Source of the DNA: Lantana camara
Lineage: Eukaryota > Streptophyta > Magnoliopsida > Lamiales > Verbenaceae
DNA length: 64,000 bases
Assembly (NCBI GenBank): GCA_037501455.1
Contig: CM074864.1
Span: forward strand, 28,576,001 to 28,640,000
Direction: 5' to 3'
The position numbers and the translations under genes were made by a program. The notes below the pieces were generated by a model that was not told where the DNA came from, did no database searches, and saw only the letters and a list, made by a program, of their open reading frames with translations. Of this stretch, positions 19,903-31,343 are shown piece by piece; the first letter of the stretch is position 1; every line of letters begins with the position of its first letter.

Positions 19903-22900
19903 CCATAACAATCAGTACCACTATGATCGTCATCAAATTCTTCATCAAACGTATTAATATCAGCCTCAACAATATCATGTAAGTTATTATTAGGTCGGCT
20001 AAGGGCTCGAGCACATCATCTAATTCTATTATGTTGATAATTGCTTGGTCATCGTTTTGGTATGCCACCTCAAGCGATTCGCCCAGCTCTACAATTCCTC
20101 GTGGTTTGGCTTTAATTACAGCATACCAATGAGGCTTATCTTTAATTCGACCAGGATATGGAACGTAATAAACCTGACGGGCTAGTTGTGCATATACGAA
20201 AGGATCATAGTTCTTGTATCTTCCCGTAGCTTTTACCTCAACGATCGCGCTCTCTAGATTACCTGTACGGGTACCCCGCCGCGGTGTGGGATCAAACCAT
20301 TCGCATTTAAACAAGACAACCAGCTTTAATGGAGAACCTGGATATTCCAGTTCAATGATCTCTTCCAACGTCCCATAATAATCGTCTTCTATGTTTGTTG
20401 CATCCGAACTTCCTTTAACCCAAACTACAAAATTCATTGTTTTTTTCCCTGACCCCAAGACTTGGTGTGAAATTTACAACCGTTAACAAAGTACTTTTGA
20501 AATGTCCTAACTTTAGTATTCTGGCCCCAAGACAAGTGTTGCAAAAAAGGGTCACTGATGGCGTTGTCGGGGTTTTGTACCTATCCAATGTAATTATGAC
20601 GTTGAAGTATATGACAAAACTTTAATCTAAAGCTTAGCAGTTGTAAATATAAACTTACATGACTGTTGAACCGACAAACGAAGTTCTTTTCGATGTTGTC
20701 GCTGTTATGAACATCTCTCGTGCCACTCCACGTGTTGAATAGGCTTTATGGTTAATTATCAGGTTAGTAAATTGAATACATTTAGGTATGTACTAATTAT
20801 TTAACTTTCTTACTTGTAATAGGGATTGACCTCATCACAAATTAGTAGAACATGAAGACAGGCTGCATTGTACTCCTTCGTAGTCGTGATATGTCATTCT
20901 TTAATTGCATCAGATCTACATCCGGGTTTATTGAAAATGATAATTCTGATACCATTGATTCATCATCATCCCCACCATCGTCATTTCTCCCAACCCTTGT
21001 TCGCATGGAACAAACTTGGGGGTCAAAATAGAATGAGCAAAATCTTTCGGTCTCGCGGCGTAGATAAGCTTGGCAAATTGACCCGTTCACTTTCTCTTTG
21101 TTTTTCACGGTGCTCTTAATTTTCCCTAAGAAACTATATTAAAAATGGTACTACGTATGATTATTTAAATATACATAATGTAGATAGTTCTTGGAAAGTT
21201 TATTTAAGGTGTACAACTTACCTTTCGAATGGATACATCCATCTAAATTGCACTGGGCCACGATTTCGAGCCTCTTCGATCAAATGAATCGGCAGATGTT
21301 CCATGATGTCGAAGAAAGATGGTGGGAATATCCTCTCAAGTTTGCAAATAATGATAGGAATGTCTTTTTCGATTTGGTCGAGATCTTCTACTCGTATAGT
21401 ACTTGAACATAAATCCTTGAAAATTTTGCTCAATTCCGCTAATGGTTTCCAAATATCGTCAGACAATTCTTCGAATGCAATCGGTAACAACTGCTCCATA
21501 AAAATATGGCAGTCATGACTCTTCATTCCATGTATCTTTGCCGAATGAACGTCAACACATCTCCCCAAATTTGAGGAATAACCATCAGGCATACGAAGTT
21601 GTTTTATCCATTCACAAATTATCCGTTTCTGCATTAACGTAAGAGTATATTTATCCTTTGGCTTTAACCAACTCCCATTACCTGCAGAGGTTAATTCTAG
21701 TTCCGGCCGCCTACACAGCTCTTACATATCTAACCTTGCATTTACATTATCCTTTGTCTTTGTTGGGAAATCCATGACCATGTTGAAGATATTATCGAAA
21801 ATATTCTTCTCGATATGCATTACGTCTAAATTATGGCGTATCAAATGATCCTTCCAATAAGGCAAACCCCAAAAGATACTTTGTTTCTTCCAGTTATGAG
21901 ACTCACCACACCCCGGGATTTTTGGATTATCGGGATGATCCGTTACTTTTGGGAACCCTTCCACTTGTTCCCACAATTCATGTCCATTCAACATTCGGGG
22001 TAGAGGATAATATTCAGTTCGGTTTCTCTTGAAATTGACTCTGTTATTTCTGTACGGATGATTTATGCCAAGAAACATTCGATGACAATCAACCCATCTG
22101 AATTTTCTTCCATTTTGCAAGTAAGTTGCCTTAGTTTCCCCCATGCAATACGGGCATGCTAGTCTCCCATGAGTGCTCCAACCAGAAAACATTGCATACG
22201 CAGGGAAGTCGTTGATAGTCCACATTAGCACAACTTTCATTTGAAAATTTTGTTTTGTAGAGGCATCATACGTAGGCACACCGAATTCCCACAACTCTTT
22301 CAACTCATCAATTAATGGTTGTAAATACACATCAATGTTCTGTTTCGGATTACTATATCCAGGAATGATACATGTCAAGAACAAATAGGGCATCGTCATA
22401 CACATTTCTGTGGGGAGGTTATACGGTGTCACAATGATAGGCCAACATGAATATGGTGCGGCTGATTACGAATACGGAGTAAAACCATCAGCGCATAATG
22501 CAAATCTAACATTCCTAGGGTCACTTGCAATCTCTGGAAATGTCTTATCAAAATGTTTCCATATTTTTCCATCTGATGGATGAGATACTGTCCCTTCTGG
22601 ACGTTTATTCCTTACATGCCAAGTCATGTGTGGCACCGAGCTCATTGATCCATATAGCCATTTTAGCCTTGGAATTAGAGGAAGATAGTGCATTCTGGAG
22701 ACAGGTGTGAATTTTCTCGATCCTCCTTGACTTTCTTTTTCCTCATAGCGAGCCGCACCACAAAATTTGCATTCTTTTAAGCCTACATCATCCTTGTAAT
22801 ACAACATGCACCCTTTCACACAACAGTCAATCTTTATACTCTCTAATCCTAATTTGTGAATAATTTTTTTGGCTTCGTAAAAGTTACTAGGTACACTATG

Positions 22901-23518
22901 ACCCGGTGGGCATATTTCTGACATTAATTGTATAAATTCATCGACGAGGTCGTGTGTTGCATTATCTTCATTTTGGATACTCAATATCCTAGCTGCAAGT
23001 GACAAGGGTGAATGTTTATCGCACCCATCCCATATAGGTTTCTTAAATTCATTTAACAGATCGTAGAATTTTTTTATCTCCGGGTTAGGTAGATCACCGT
23101 GAGCTGACATTCCACCAACATCTTGCATGGCTGCATCGAAACACATATCTCTGTATCGACCTAAAGGATCTACATTGGTTTCATGAGTTTGACTGGTAGG
23201 GGCACCTACATCATTAGCACTTCTAGCAATCCCATGATCACTATGTAGCGCTTCCTCACCATGATCAGTCCAATACCAATAGTTGGGTTTGAACCTATTG
23301 ACGTATAAATGGCGTCTCAAATCATCAGGTTTCAGCAAGTCATACTTCCTTAAACATTTCTTGCAAGGATAATGTATGACCCCTTCTCTAATAAATGGCT
23401 CTAACTTACTTGCGTGCTCAATGAATGTCTCGATCCCTTGAATGTATTCTACCCTACAACCACCCCGTTTAGGATTGGTTCGATTATACATCCATAGTCT
23501 GTGAGGAGGAATATCCAT
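19903..23518 (-). pseudogene. CACTA TNP2-type transposase, disabled
   Basis: Cut-and-paste transposase of En/Spm elements, encoded on the minus strand. From ATG at 23518: a transposase-associated N-terminal domain (PF13963-like; RLWMYNRTNPKRGG and a cysteine motif YPCKKCLRKYD), then the TNP2 core (PF02992-like) with YNLPTEMCM, GYSNPKQNIDVYLQPLIDEL, TINDFPAYAMFSGWSTHG, ACPYCMGETK and RHNLDVMHIEKN. Next is a DUF4218-like part (21634-21218: KSHDCHIFMEQLLPIAFEEL) ending at a GTAAGTTG donor, a further exon (about 21125-20842: NKEKVNGSICQAYL) and a DUF4216-like part (20458-19903: YYGTLEEIIELEYPG, VVLFKCEWFDP, PFVYAQLARQVYYVPYPG). Two in-frame TAA codons (22466-22468 and 21722-21724) interrupt the core, and an A-run frameshift lies near 20445. 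LARD 1 then splits the gene. It cannot encode a full transposase as it stands. Confidence 0.9.
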
Positions 23519-23699
23519 GATCTACAATTATATTAAATTTAATAGATTAGAAAGGATATTTTTGGGTAAAGATAACGATGTTAATACTATAATCATCATC
23601 AACATTGAATCTGTAATAATTGTATTGTAGCTGGTAGTATATTGAGCTGTAGTTGTAAATATGTGTTGTATTCGGTAGCCCAAAAAAGGTGTGCTAACA

Positions 23700-23909
23700 G
23701 GGAGGTTATTGTAAATTTCAAAAACCGAAACAAAGTCTCATATAAGGGAGGTTCTACTAATTTTCAAAAGCTGTCACAAATCCTCATATAGGGGAGGTTC
23801 TTGTAATTTTCTCAAGTCGAAACAAATGTTCTTACAATGGTGGTTCTTGTAATTTTACAAAAGCTGAAACAAAGTCTCATATAAGGGAGGTTATTGTAAT
23901 ATTCATTAG
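23700..23909 (-). repeat. 46-bp tandem repeat in CACTA (about 4.6 copies)
   Basis: On the + strand each unit begins GGGAGGTT(A/C)TTGTAATTTTC, continues with an AAAGCTGAAACAAAGTC-like stretch and closes with TCATATAAGG. Copies start near 23700, 23746, 23792, 23839 and 23885. Units differ by about 5-10 bases by eye, so the array is not recent. Confidence 0.85.
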
Positions 23910-23959
23910 CTGAATACAGTTGGCACAAAGGAACAACATATGTCATACATCAAAGTTGC

Positions 23960-24290
23960 ATATAACAACCATATCAAACTGTATATATGGTTGTTTGAAA
24001 CATCAACTGATATTCAATAAAAATTATCCACGTTTTAAAACTGCATATCAAACTGTATTTAACAACTATATATGTAGTTTCATATGTTTTCAAACCATAT
24101 ATGCATTTAACAAAATGCATATCAAACTGCATATCCATGTTTTCAAACTGCATATCAAACTGATATACAATAATAATTATACATGTTTTCAATAAAAATT
24201 ATCCATATCAAACTGCATTTAACAAACATATCAAACTGCATTTAACAAACATATCAAACATATGCCAACTTCCATGTTTTCAGCAAAATG
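23960..24290. repeat. Short dispersed repeats CATATCAAACTGCAT
   Basis: At least eight copies or near copies of ATATCAAACTGCAT with linkers such as TTAACAAA and CATGTTTTCAA. AT-rich and irregular, inside the CACTA 5' region. Confidence 0.75.
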
Positions 24291-25317
24291 CATAGCATTA
24301 ACTGATAGTCGATAAAAATTATCCGCATTCAGGCAGGCAGTTTGGTGCTTATTTTGCCAATACATCTTCCATGAAAGCCAACCAAAGATGTTTGATTGCT
24401 TTCCGACACTTCGGTATTACTTAAGGCTGATATATTCAGTCGAACTTAAGTAGATAATACATACTTTAGATATATTTTATTCAAAATATACATCAGTTTA
24501 CTTATGGCTGTTAATCTGAGTCCCTATTAAGGACTTAGGACATACTTATCCCAAATATAAGTACATATAATCATCAGTATTACTATGTCCTGTTTTATGC
24601 ACCATATATTACGTACTATTTATATACCTTAAGTAAGTTTACGTAATACAAACAGTTTTCCAAAGGACAAAGTATTGTGTCTAAGTTCAGGTTTTATGAC
24701 TTAATTTATGAATATTTTAATGCAAAAATCAACAGTATTACTTAAGGTTGTAATAATATTGAGGGAAAAGTTTTTTACAACTATAACACAGAGTCTAAAT
24801 GAATGCTATCATTGGCAGTCAACATAAGCCTTTTTTATTCAGACTAAATTAAGGTTTTAGATATGATCGTAATATCGTACAAACTGTCAGAAATGTCTAA
24901 GTGCTCAGATTGTAAACAAAACAATATGGAAGCTTTTGCCTTAGGAAGAAAGGCAGATTGTAAGTGTTCAGTTCTTATTACTCTTTGTTTTATTATCTTT
25001 AGGTGTCAGAAATGTATACTTCACGGTTTTGGAACCTTTGCCTCACCCTACACTACAGTATCAACACATAACAACATGAAAATATGAAAACATAACTAAG
25101 TTATAATAAATTAATCAAGCCACAGTCGAATCCGATTTCTCTTACAAACCACCCAAGAATATCAACAAAAACCTAAGCCCAACACACTTTACAAAAAATC
25201 CCCACACTGCAAGCAAAAACCCATCAACAAAACAAATCCACTTCTCCCATACCCATTTCCCATTTCCCTTATTTCCCAAGATTTTAACCGAATCTGATTG
25301 AAAGGCATACGCTCACC

Positions 25318-25376
25318 TGTTTGCAATCCTTCCCGAGAATGGTGAATACAACTCCGCCGCTGCTACCCCCAGTCAT
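25318..25376 (-). CDS. Possible first exon of the CACTA gene (about 19 codons)
   Basis: On the minus strand, ATG at 25376 opens MTGGSSGGVVFTILGKDCKQ, immediately followed by a good donor (CAG/GTGAGC at 25317). The sequence upstream reads like a plant leader. I recognise no family. It could be a short leader exon spliced to the transposase, or a captured host fragment. The evidence is only the ATG, the open frame and the donor. Confidence 0.25.
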
Positions 25377-25599
25377 CGCCTCAAAGCTTCGATGGAGAGT
25401 TCAACCCCTGCAAAATCGCTGACACCTTCACTTCCTTCAACACTTTCGGCTTTGAACGGCTCCAAATTCAGCTCCAATTTCTTCAGTTGAGCAATGGGAG
25501 AAATGGGGATTTGAATGGGGAAACACAGCTAAGAACGTTTTGATAAAGTAAGGTGAGGGTTTTTTCAAACATAGTTTTGCTAAAGTAAGAGATGAAATT

Positions 25600-25845
25600 T
25601 TTTTGCCAAAATTACCGACGGAACACCGACGGCTTAAGACCGTCGGTAACCAAATAATAATTAATACAAAAAATCGATGGACCAAGACCATCGGTAAACC
25701 GTCGCTTACTTAAAAACGGCAATGGAAAACTGACGGCCAGTCGCCGTTAGTACGACATTACAAATTTTTGGGAATATCCGACGGGAAACCAATGCCAAAA
25801 TCCCGTCGGTATATTCAGCATCAGAAAATTTTTCAACTTCCGACG
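25600..25845. repeat. CACTA subterminal repeats (CCGACGG and CCGTCGGT in both orientations)
   Basis: Repeated copies of CCGACGG(T/C) and its complement in 250 bp, for example at 25616, 25649, 25778, 25804 and 25839. Arrays of short direct and inverted motifs at the ends are typical transposase-binding subterminal regions of CACTA elements. A terminal inverted repeat could not be fixed. Confidence 0.65.
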
Positions 25846-25849
25846 GTAA

Positions 25850-26472
25850 AATGCATATTCTTACCAATGACGAGATCTTTGAACCGCATATGCTAGTTTT
25901 CGAAAAAAGTTACCGGAGCTAACCTCCGCCGCAAAGCCGCCGCCGTGCCACCTTCTTTGTCCGGAAACCACCATTTTCGGCCACTTTTTGCTCGAAATGA
26001 AGCCGGAAATGGACTCACCACGTCGAAAACATCTGGAATAGGTACCAAATCACCGGAGAGGACCGTCGAAAGCCACCAAATGCGACGGCTACAGTAGAAC
26101 ACGCCACCGTCACCGCTGGAATAGGTACCAAATCGCGTACGCCGCCATCACAGCCCCCCTGGCCTCGCCACCATAGCTAAACAAAGCGCCGGAGTCTTGC
26201 CCTTCAAGTCCGCACCATCGTCGTACAATCACATCACCGGAAGCCTCCGGAAATCACCGTTGAAGTAGCGTCTCCCCCAGCCTCGACTGAAATCGGTCGA
26301 TATCTTCGCCACCGCTTGTCGTTAGGCCATGAAATTGGTATGCTTGCGTAGGTTTCGTCGAGTACATCGAAATTGGCTATTCATTCATCGAAATCCATCG
26401 ACAAACGAGTGAGTTATGGGCTCGTTCGTGTTACCGTGAATAGTGACCACGGGAGAGAGAGTGGGAGAGGAG

Positions 26473-26518
<46 letters not shown>

Positions 26519-26921
26519 GGTTATGACCGGTCCAAGGATGCTTCCGAATATAAATCAGAACCCGAGTGCGTTGAAACACTGTAAAATAAAATCCGAGTAC
26601 CACACAATTAATTAGCAAATAATTAACAAAGAATTTGAATAAATTCAAATTAAACAAGTTAAATAACATAGGGAATTTAAAATCAACTTGACAATTATTT
26701 CTTGGAAACAATTTCAAATTAAAATAAATTAAACGATTGAAACGTATACGCACGTAATCAATTAAATTAACAATTAATCATAAATTAGTCTGAATAAATC
26801 ACATGTTAAATGAATTCATATTCAATCATAAAAGTCACATAATTAATAAATTAAACATTCAAGTAGAAGGACTTACCCGTAAACGTCATCGGGTCATGCT
26901 TCAGAGATGCGGGATGTTACA
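25850..26921 (-). repeat. Truncated LARD-type LTR fragment
   Basis: In window orientation it ends GGGATGTTACA at 26921 (an LTR start on the minus strand) and begins in sequence aligned with the GC-rich LTR segment at 36185 and 55740 (TTACC.ATGACGAG(A/C)TCTT). It includes the GA/CT microsatellite (26457-26517), the CT-rich leader and a TATA-like ATATAAAT near 26549. The 3' half of the LTR is missing; CACTA sequence takes its place to the left, so CACTA may have inserted here. Confidence 0.65.
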
Positions 26922-27195
26922 GGAACGGGGTCTTGAACAACTCTGGAAAGAAGCTCAACCCCACGCTTCCGTTGCGTCACTCTGATTTGGTTTCGAACTG
27001 GCTTCTCGGATTTTTAAATCCCGCCACAAGAACTCTCACCGAAGGAAAACTTCTAGTCTTCGACTCGAACCTCTGCCGAACCCCAAAACTCTAACCGAAT
27101 GCTCACGAACAACGAACCCCTTTGTAGGAGATGCTTCCGAGAGGTCTCAAACTCGTAAGTATTTACCTGTACGGCCAAAAAAATGGGGTGTCACA
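26922..27195 (-). repeat. Short LTR-end fragment
   Basis: Ends TGGGGTGTCACA at 27195, like the LTR end at 30823, and is followed by internal-type sequence. The rest (26922-27180) does not align clearly with anything else in the window. Confidence 0.4.
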
Positions 27196-27571
27196 CCTGA
27201 GGATCTCTTGTAGGGAATTGAGGTGCTTTTCCGTGCATCTTGATGGGTCAGGAGAGCAGTCGGTCGCCTTGGTTGTCTATATAACTCGTAGGAATGTGTT
27301 AACCTGCAATACACAACTAGGCAAAAATATAATGCATGTGGTTAATAAGTGGTTATGACACGTAGTTGAAGTAATAAATGCAAGTAAAACATAAAATGCG
27401 ACATTTAAATAGTTGAAAATGAAATTTAAAACACATAATTCTAGAAGTTCCATATGTCTAAATGCAATGCACACGTTATCACGTTGTTCCTAAGCCGTAC
27501 GTCCTAGACTTGACACAACACGAGACTAGAACTCCGATTTTGTAACCCAGAGCTCTCATACCACTTTAGGA
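27196..27571 (-). other. Deleted internal region with primer site
   Basis: 376 bp. Its last 200 bp match the primer-site end of the LARD interior at 39600-39811. The primer site (reverse complement GCTCTCATACCA, 27552-27563) has one mismatch to the initiator-Met type. No polypurine tract follows the LTR end at 27195, so most of the interior is gone. Confidence 0.65.
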
Positions 27572-27980
27572 TGTGACGTCCGGAGCGACGAGCCACTACA
27601 TCCCCCGCACCTAAACCCGAATCCACATATGAAATGAAAGTCCATACATGAATCCAAGTCTAAGCGAACGGGGACCTACATACACTCACTAGGCTAAATG
27701 GGGCTAGAACACTATCAGAGCGCGCAAAACAGATACACAAAGTGAGGAAACAATGTATAAAATCCAATAGAACTAGCAAAAGACAACTACAATGGCCATA
27801 CGGCCCCAAAAGAAAACCAACAGTTACATGAATATATAAAGTAGTGTCATAATCTCCAAATACATACTTTAAGTTCAAATACATATCCAAAATAGCAAAA
27901 AGGAAAGTAAATATGCATGCGACTCAACCTAGACCGCTAAGTACGACACGATACGCACTTCCCCACTTAGCTCGAGCAAC

Positions 27981-30092
27981 CTACAACTAAAGGAGGAAAA
28001 AGGAGAGGGGTCAGTCACAACTCGACCGAGTGACGGGGCTAACGCACACCCATACACTAAAATAAATATAAAGCAGAGCACTTAATAAACAAAAGATTAT
28101 GAACCGGGGTAGGGTTTTGCACACCAAACCATTTTCTAAACAAAGTTATACATTTCATAATCAAAACAAAACAAACTAGAGTTTAAAAGAAGCTCCTATC
28201 CTGTTTCATAATCAACGAATCAAACCAAAAGCTCGACGAGTACGAGCACCTAACCCTTACTCCTCTACCAACGAATAAAGTCAAGACAACTTAAATACAT
28301 AAAATAAATCCATCCCCAACAACAACGGTGTTTCAGGAGTCAAACCCTCTCCATCTAATTACCAATGCACACGTGGTAGCTATTCCACGATGTGCTTGAA
28401 GCACCATGCCTCCTCAACCTTTAAGAGTCGCCCATGAGTACTCCAAATGGAGACCATGCACAGGCTTAACCTGACGGCCCTTGCTATCCTGGGTGTCCTT
28501 ACCCACGTCTTTGGGGCCCAGAAACAACCAATTATTTCATTAAACTTACTTAACTCGCTACAGAATTAAACGCAACTTACGTACCTTATTGAGCATAACT
28601 TACCTTGCAACTCGGCATATGCTATACGCGTACCTCTCTGTGTCTTCCTTAATAACAAGATGTTGAGGTAGGTTCTAGCTTGCGTGACAACACACGGTTA
28701 GAGCCTAGCCTCGTTACAAAACATTTTCAACCTTATATATGCTCTTACTTATAATTCAAAACGTTTAATCGTAAGATAAAATCATAACATATCATAAGAC
28801 ACATATTTTATATGTAAGTATATAGTATAATCGCATGAGGGTGAGAAATCCTCACATTTAGGCTCTAGGTTACTTAGCTAATACAAAAGGTCCTAAACCT
28901 CAACTTAAATCAAAAGTAGAGCAGTAGGAAGGCAAAACAGACGAACAACCACCTAAACCTCGGGCCCTCGAACGTCCGGAAGAGGCTCTGAAATAAAAAA
29001 AGACAACACCCAAGACTTAGACTCAAATATGAACCAATTAGACGCTTGGAATTGCTCATGAATGCAAGGGATGCAAATGAAATGCAAGAATGCATCACTT
29101 AAGTCATCTGAATTCAATTTCATATAAAACGTACCAAATCATTTCATAAAACTATTTCATAAAATATGGCAAATAATTAAACCACAAAATTACACTTAGA
29201 GTACATGTTTCATGCATAAGAATTCATATAAAACCATAGGACCACATTTATAATTTAAATCATCATATCATGCATTGGTTCCATCAATGCAATGGAATAA
29301 AATTTAATGCATATGAAATCCATTTAAAATAAAAGTCATTGTTTAATACCCAAATAATAAGAATAAGACTATATTCATAATATCAGTCACCATACATGCA
29401 TTAACTAATTCATGCATTAACTACGTAGAAACTATGCATAAGGAGCAAGATTGAAAAAAGAAAAACACCTAAGGAACAAAGAGATAGCAATTAAATCAAT
29501 CAAGCAATGGCTGGCAATCTCCCCGCCAGGGGAGATTCTCTTTATAGCCTTCCCCGGATGGGGAAACATTTAAAATGTTCCAGTAGCTTTCAGGGCAAAG
29601 TCCCCGTCCGGGGACTTCTTCCATGTAAATCTTCCCGCCCGAAGAGATTCATTCTAGTCGCACAGCAGCTGAAAACGAAGCTTAACCCCTGTTTAAAAGG
29701 GTAAAAACAATAGCAACAGGTAGTAGGCAACAAAGGCAACAAACTCCGCAGCAAAACACTACAAAAACATCCTCTAACTCATGCACAAACCATCCCAAAC
29801 GCAGCAAGGTATCAACGAAGGGGAAAAGGGGGAAAAACTTTGGAAATTCTTGACTCCATTAATGGTAACTCAACAACCACTCAACCAACACTTAATACAA
29901 GTTAACACAACAATAAATGGGACACAAGAAGTTCATATATAGCTTAATATAAAGATTAAATCCAAAGGAATTCAAGAAATCTCATACTCTATTCATTCAA
30001 ATGCCCAAAACCATATCATTCAGGGATCCAAAAGCAGAAAATTATGGATGGAAATGATCATATAAGCATATAGATATCAAATATGTACTTAC
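27981..30092 (-). other. Candidate intron inside LTR family 2
   Basis: Minus strand: donor GTAAGTAC at 30092, acceptor with GACTGAC, about 20 nearly pure pyrimidines and TTAGTTGTAG ending at 27981. After the acceptor comes GCTAAGTGG, a variant of the GCTAGGCGG box. This is the most complete acceptor signal in the window. Inference only. Confidence 0.5.
29516..29649 (-). repeat. Four-hairpin LTR cluster, AATCTCCCC type
   Basis: AATCTCCCC 29516-29524 pairs with GGGGAGATT 29529-29537 (loop GCCA); TTCCCC 29550-29555 with GGGGAA 29560-29565 (loop GGAT); AAGTCCCC 29598-29605 with GGGGACTT 29610-29617 (loop GTCC); and an imperfect AATCTTC with GAAGAGATT at 29628-29649. Four-base loops and four copies as in the other LTR families, but unrelated stems. 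Confidence 0.9.
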
Positions 30093-30823
30093 CCCATGAA
30101 GAAGATGGAAGAAAATGGACATTGGAGCTCAAAATCTCACTCGGGTGAATAGCTACGGGATTGTTGTTAGTTTCTCCAAAATGGCTAAATTTCTCCTCCT
30201 TGCCTTGTATGGATCGAAGTGAGGGAGACAGGGATGGTAGAGTATCAAGTTAGGGTCATGTGGGTCCAGGTTTCAAGTGAAAAGGTGGAAAATTGAGGGA
30301 CTTAAGTGCAATATAGTGAAAGATGGTCATAAGGGCACGAGTCAGTTTTCCGGGCCAAATTCGGAGTATCAAATGGGATTAGAAAAATATAAGGCTAGGT
30401 TCCTTAGCTTTCAAATCTCGTTACGAGTCCGATGCCACTTCCAGAATTTGAATCTGAATTCCCGAGCTCAGGATATGCCATCTGGAATCCAAGGCGCGCT
30501 AAAACACGTTAGGCCCTCGCATCCCAAAAAATAAAGATATGGTCTCCGACCAAATCAAACAAGTATAAACAAATAAAATAAACACGTAAACGAGTTTATA
30601 AATCATATAATTCAATTATATCACATATTCACGAAGTTCAGGAATTAAAATCGAGTAATAGAAATTAAACACGAAGATTAAAACGTAAAACTTAAACGTT
30701 TAAAGCATATAAATCACTTAAACAATTAAATCGACGTATAAGTTAAATCAAACGAGAACTTGAAACATTGGAAAAGCCTCTCGTAACATCATACCTGGTT
30801 TGCTGAAGAAACGGGGTGTCACA

Positions 30824-31343
30824 AATGCCCCCCCTTAAGAGAACCCAGTCCCCATGTTCTTCTGCTCGAGTTTCAAGCTCAAGCAACTTCCTGTATTCAA
30901 CCCATGTTCGAGGTTCATGACGTCCCGACAAGGGTTAGCCCTGTAAGGTCTTCTTGCACAAGGGGTTTGTTCACTTCTTGAAATCTTGATGGAGCAATCC
31001 CTCACCGCTTGATCCATGCTAAGAGCAACTAAAATGCTTCAAATGATAGGAGGGTCCAAGTTTGATTCAACACCCATTGCTTGATTCATTCAGCTACTCA
31101 AAATCTTGGTGTTACACGAATGGCGTGGTTATCGAACCTCCACTACTCGCACCTTCTAACTCAAGAAGTCCCGTTGCTAGAGAACTAAACAACCACTCCT
31201 TGCTTGCTCCGGAAGACCGTTGTAACCACGACCCTCGACTTACCGTGAAAGTCACACAGTCTAGCAAAACGCACAACAAGCACACACGCACACGAGTAAA
31301 ACACACGTCAATAATATAACAATCAAAGATACATGATGCACGT
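30824..31343 (-). other. Internal-region remnant next to the family 2 LTR
   Basis: Starts with a reverse-complement polypurine tract (30824-30840), then 500 bp of non-coding text resembling the first part of other LARD interiors (CTCGAGTTTCAAGCTC near 30866 recalls 37530). Element E is inserted at 31344; the five bases before it, CACGT, are the candidate left target duplication. Confidence 0.6.

Larger units (their letters stand above)
7068..25850 (-). mobile_element. CACTA (En/Spm) DNA transposon, interrupted and incomplete
   Basis: Two stretches (7068-7993 and 19898 to about 25850) carry plant CACTA transposase domains on the minus strand and are separated only by a complete LARD insertion. 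The order from the 5' side (high coordinates) is: subterminal CCGACGGT-type repeats (25600-25845), a possible short first exon, tandem repeats, TNP2 (23518-19903), then a second set of transposase exons (about 7900-7070) cut by the LTR element ending at 7067. I could not find a convincing CACTA/TAGTG terminus on either side. The left end is outside the window, and the right end merges into LTR-like sequence near 25850. Confidence 0.8.
23519..25850 (-). other. CACTA 5' region: leader, repeats and subterminal motifs
   Basis: Non-coding apart from one possible short first exon. It contains the tandem repeats at 23700-23909 and 23960-24290, an AT-rich stretch 24300-25090 in which I see nothing defined, a leader-like stretch 25090-25590 and the CCGACGGT-rich subterminal region 25600-25845. 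Confidence 0.6.
27572..30823 (-). repeat. LTR, chromovirus-type family 2 (3252 bp)
   Basis: Runs in window orientation from TGTGACGTCC to GGGGTGTCACA. It has a primer site on its left and a polypurine tract (CCCCCCCTTAAGAG) on its right, so it serves two internal regions. Minus-strand landmarks: AAAAATATAAGG block near 30385, donor-like ATGGG/GTAAGTAC at 30092, four-hairpin cluster 29516-29649, branch-like GACTGAC (28011-28017), long pyrimidine tract and acceptor TTGTAG ending at 27981. The 3' terminal part resembles the LTR end at 7067. Confidence 0.85.

Noticed and set aside
25051..25060. CACTACAGTA as a possible CACTA terminus
   Set aside because: It points into the element rather than ending it, no partner inverted repeat was found, and subterminal motifs continue 800 bp further right.
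24863..25087. 74-codon + strand frame with several cysteines
   Set aside because: No domain match I recognise, AT-rich surroundings, no promoter or splice context.
25858..25869. TTCTTACCAATG as a possible right terminal repeat of the CACTA element
   Set aside because: The same bases align with the LARD LTR (TTATCTTACCCATGACGAG), so they more likely belong to the LTR fragment.
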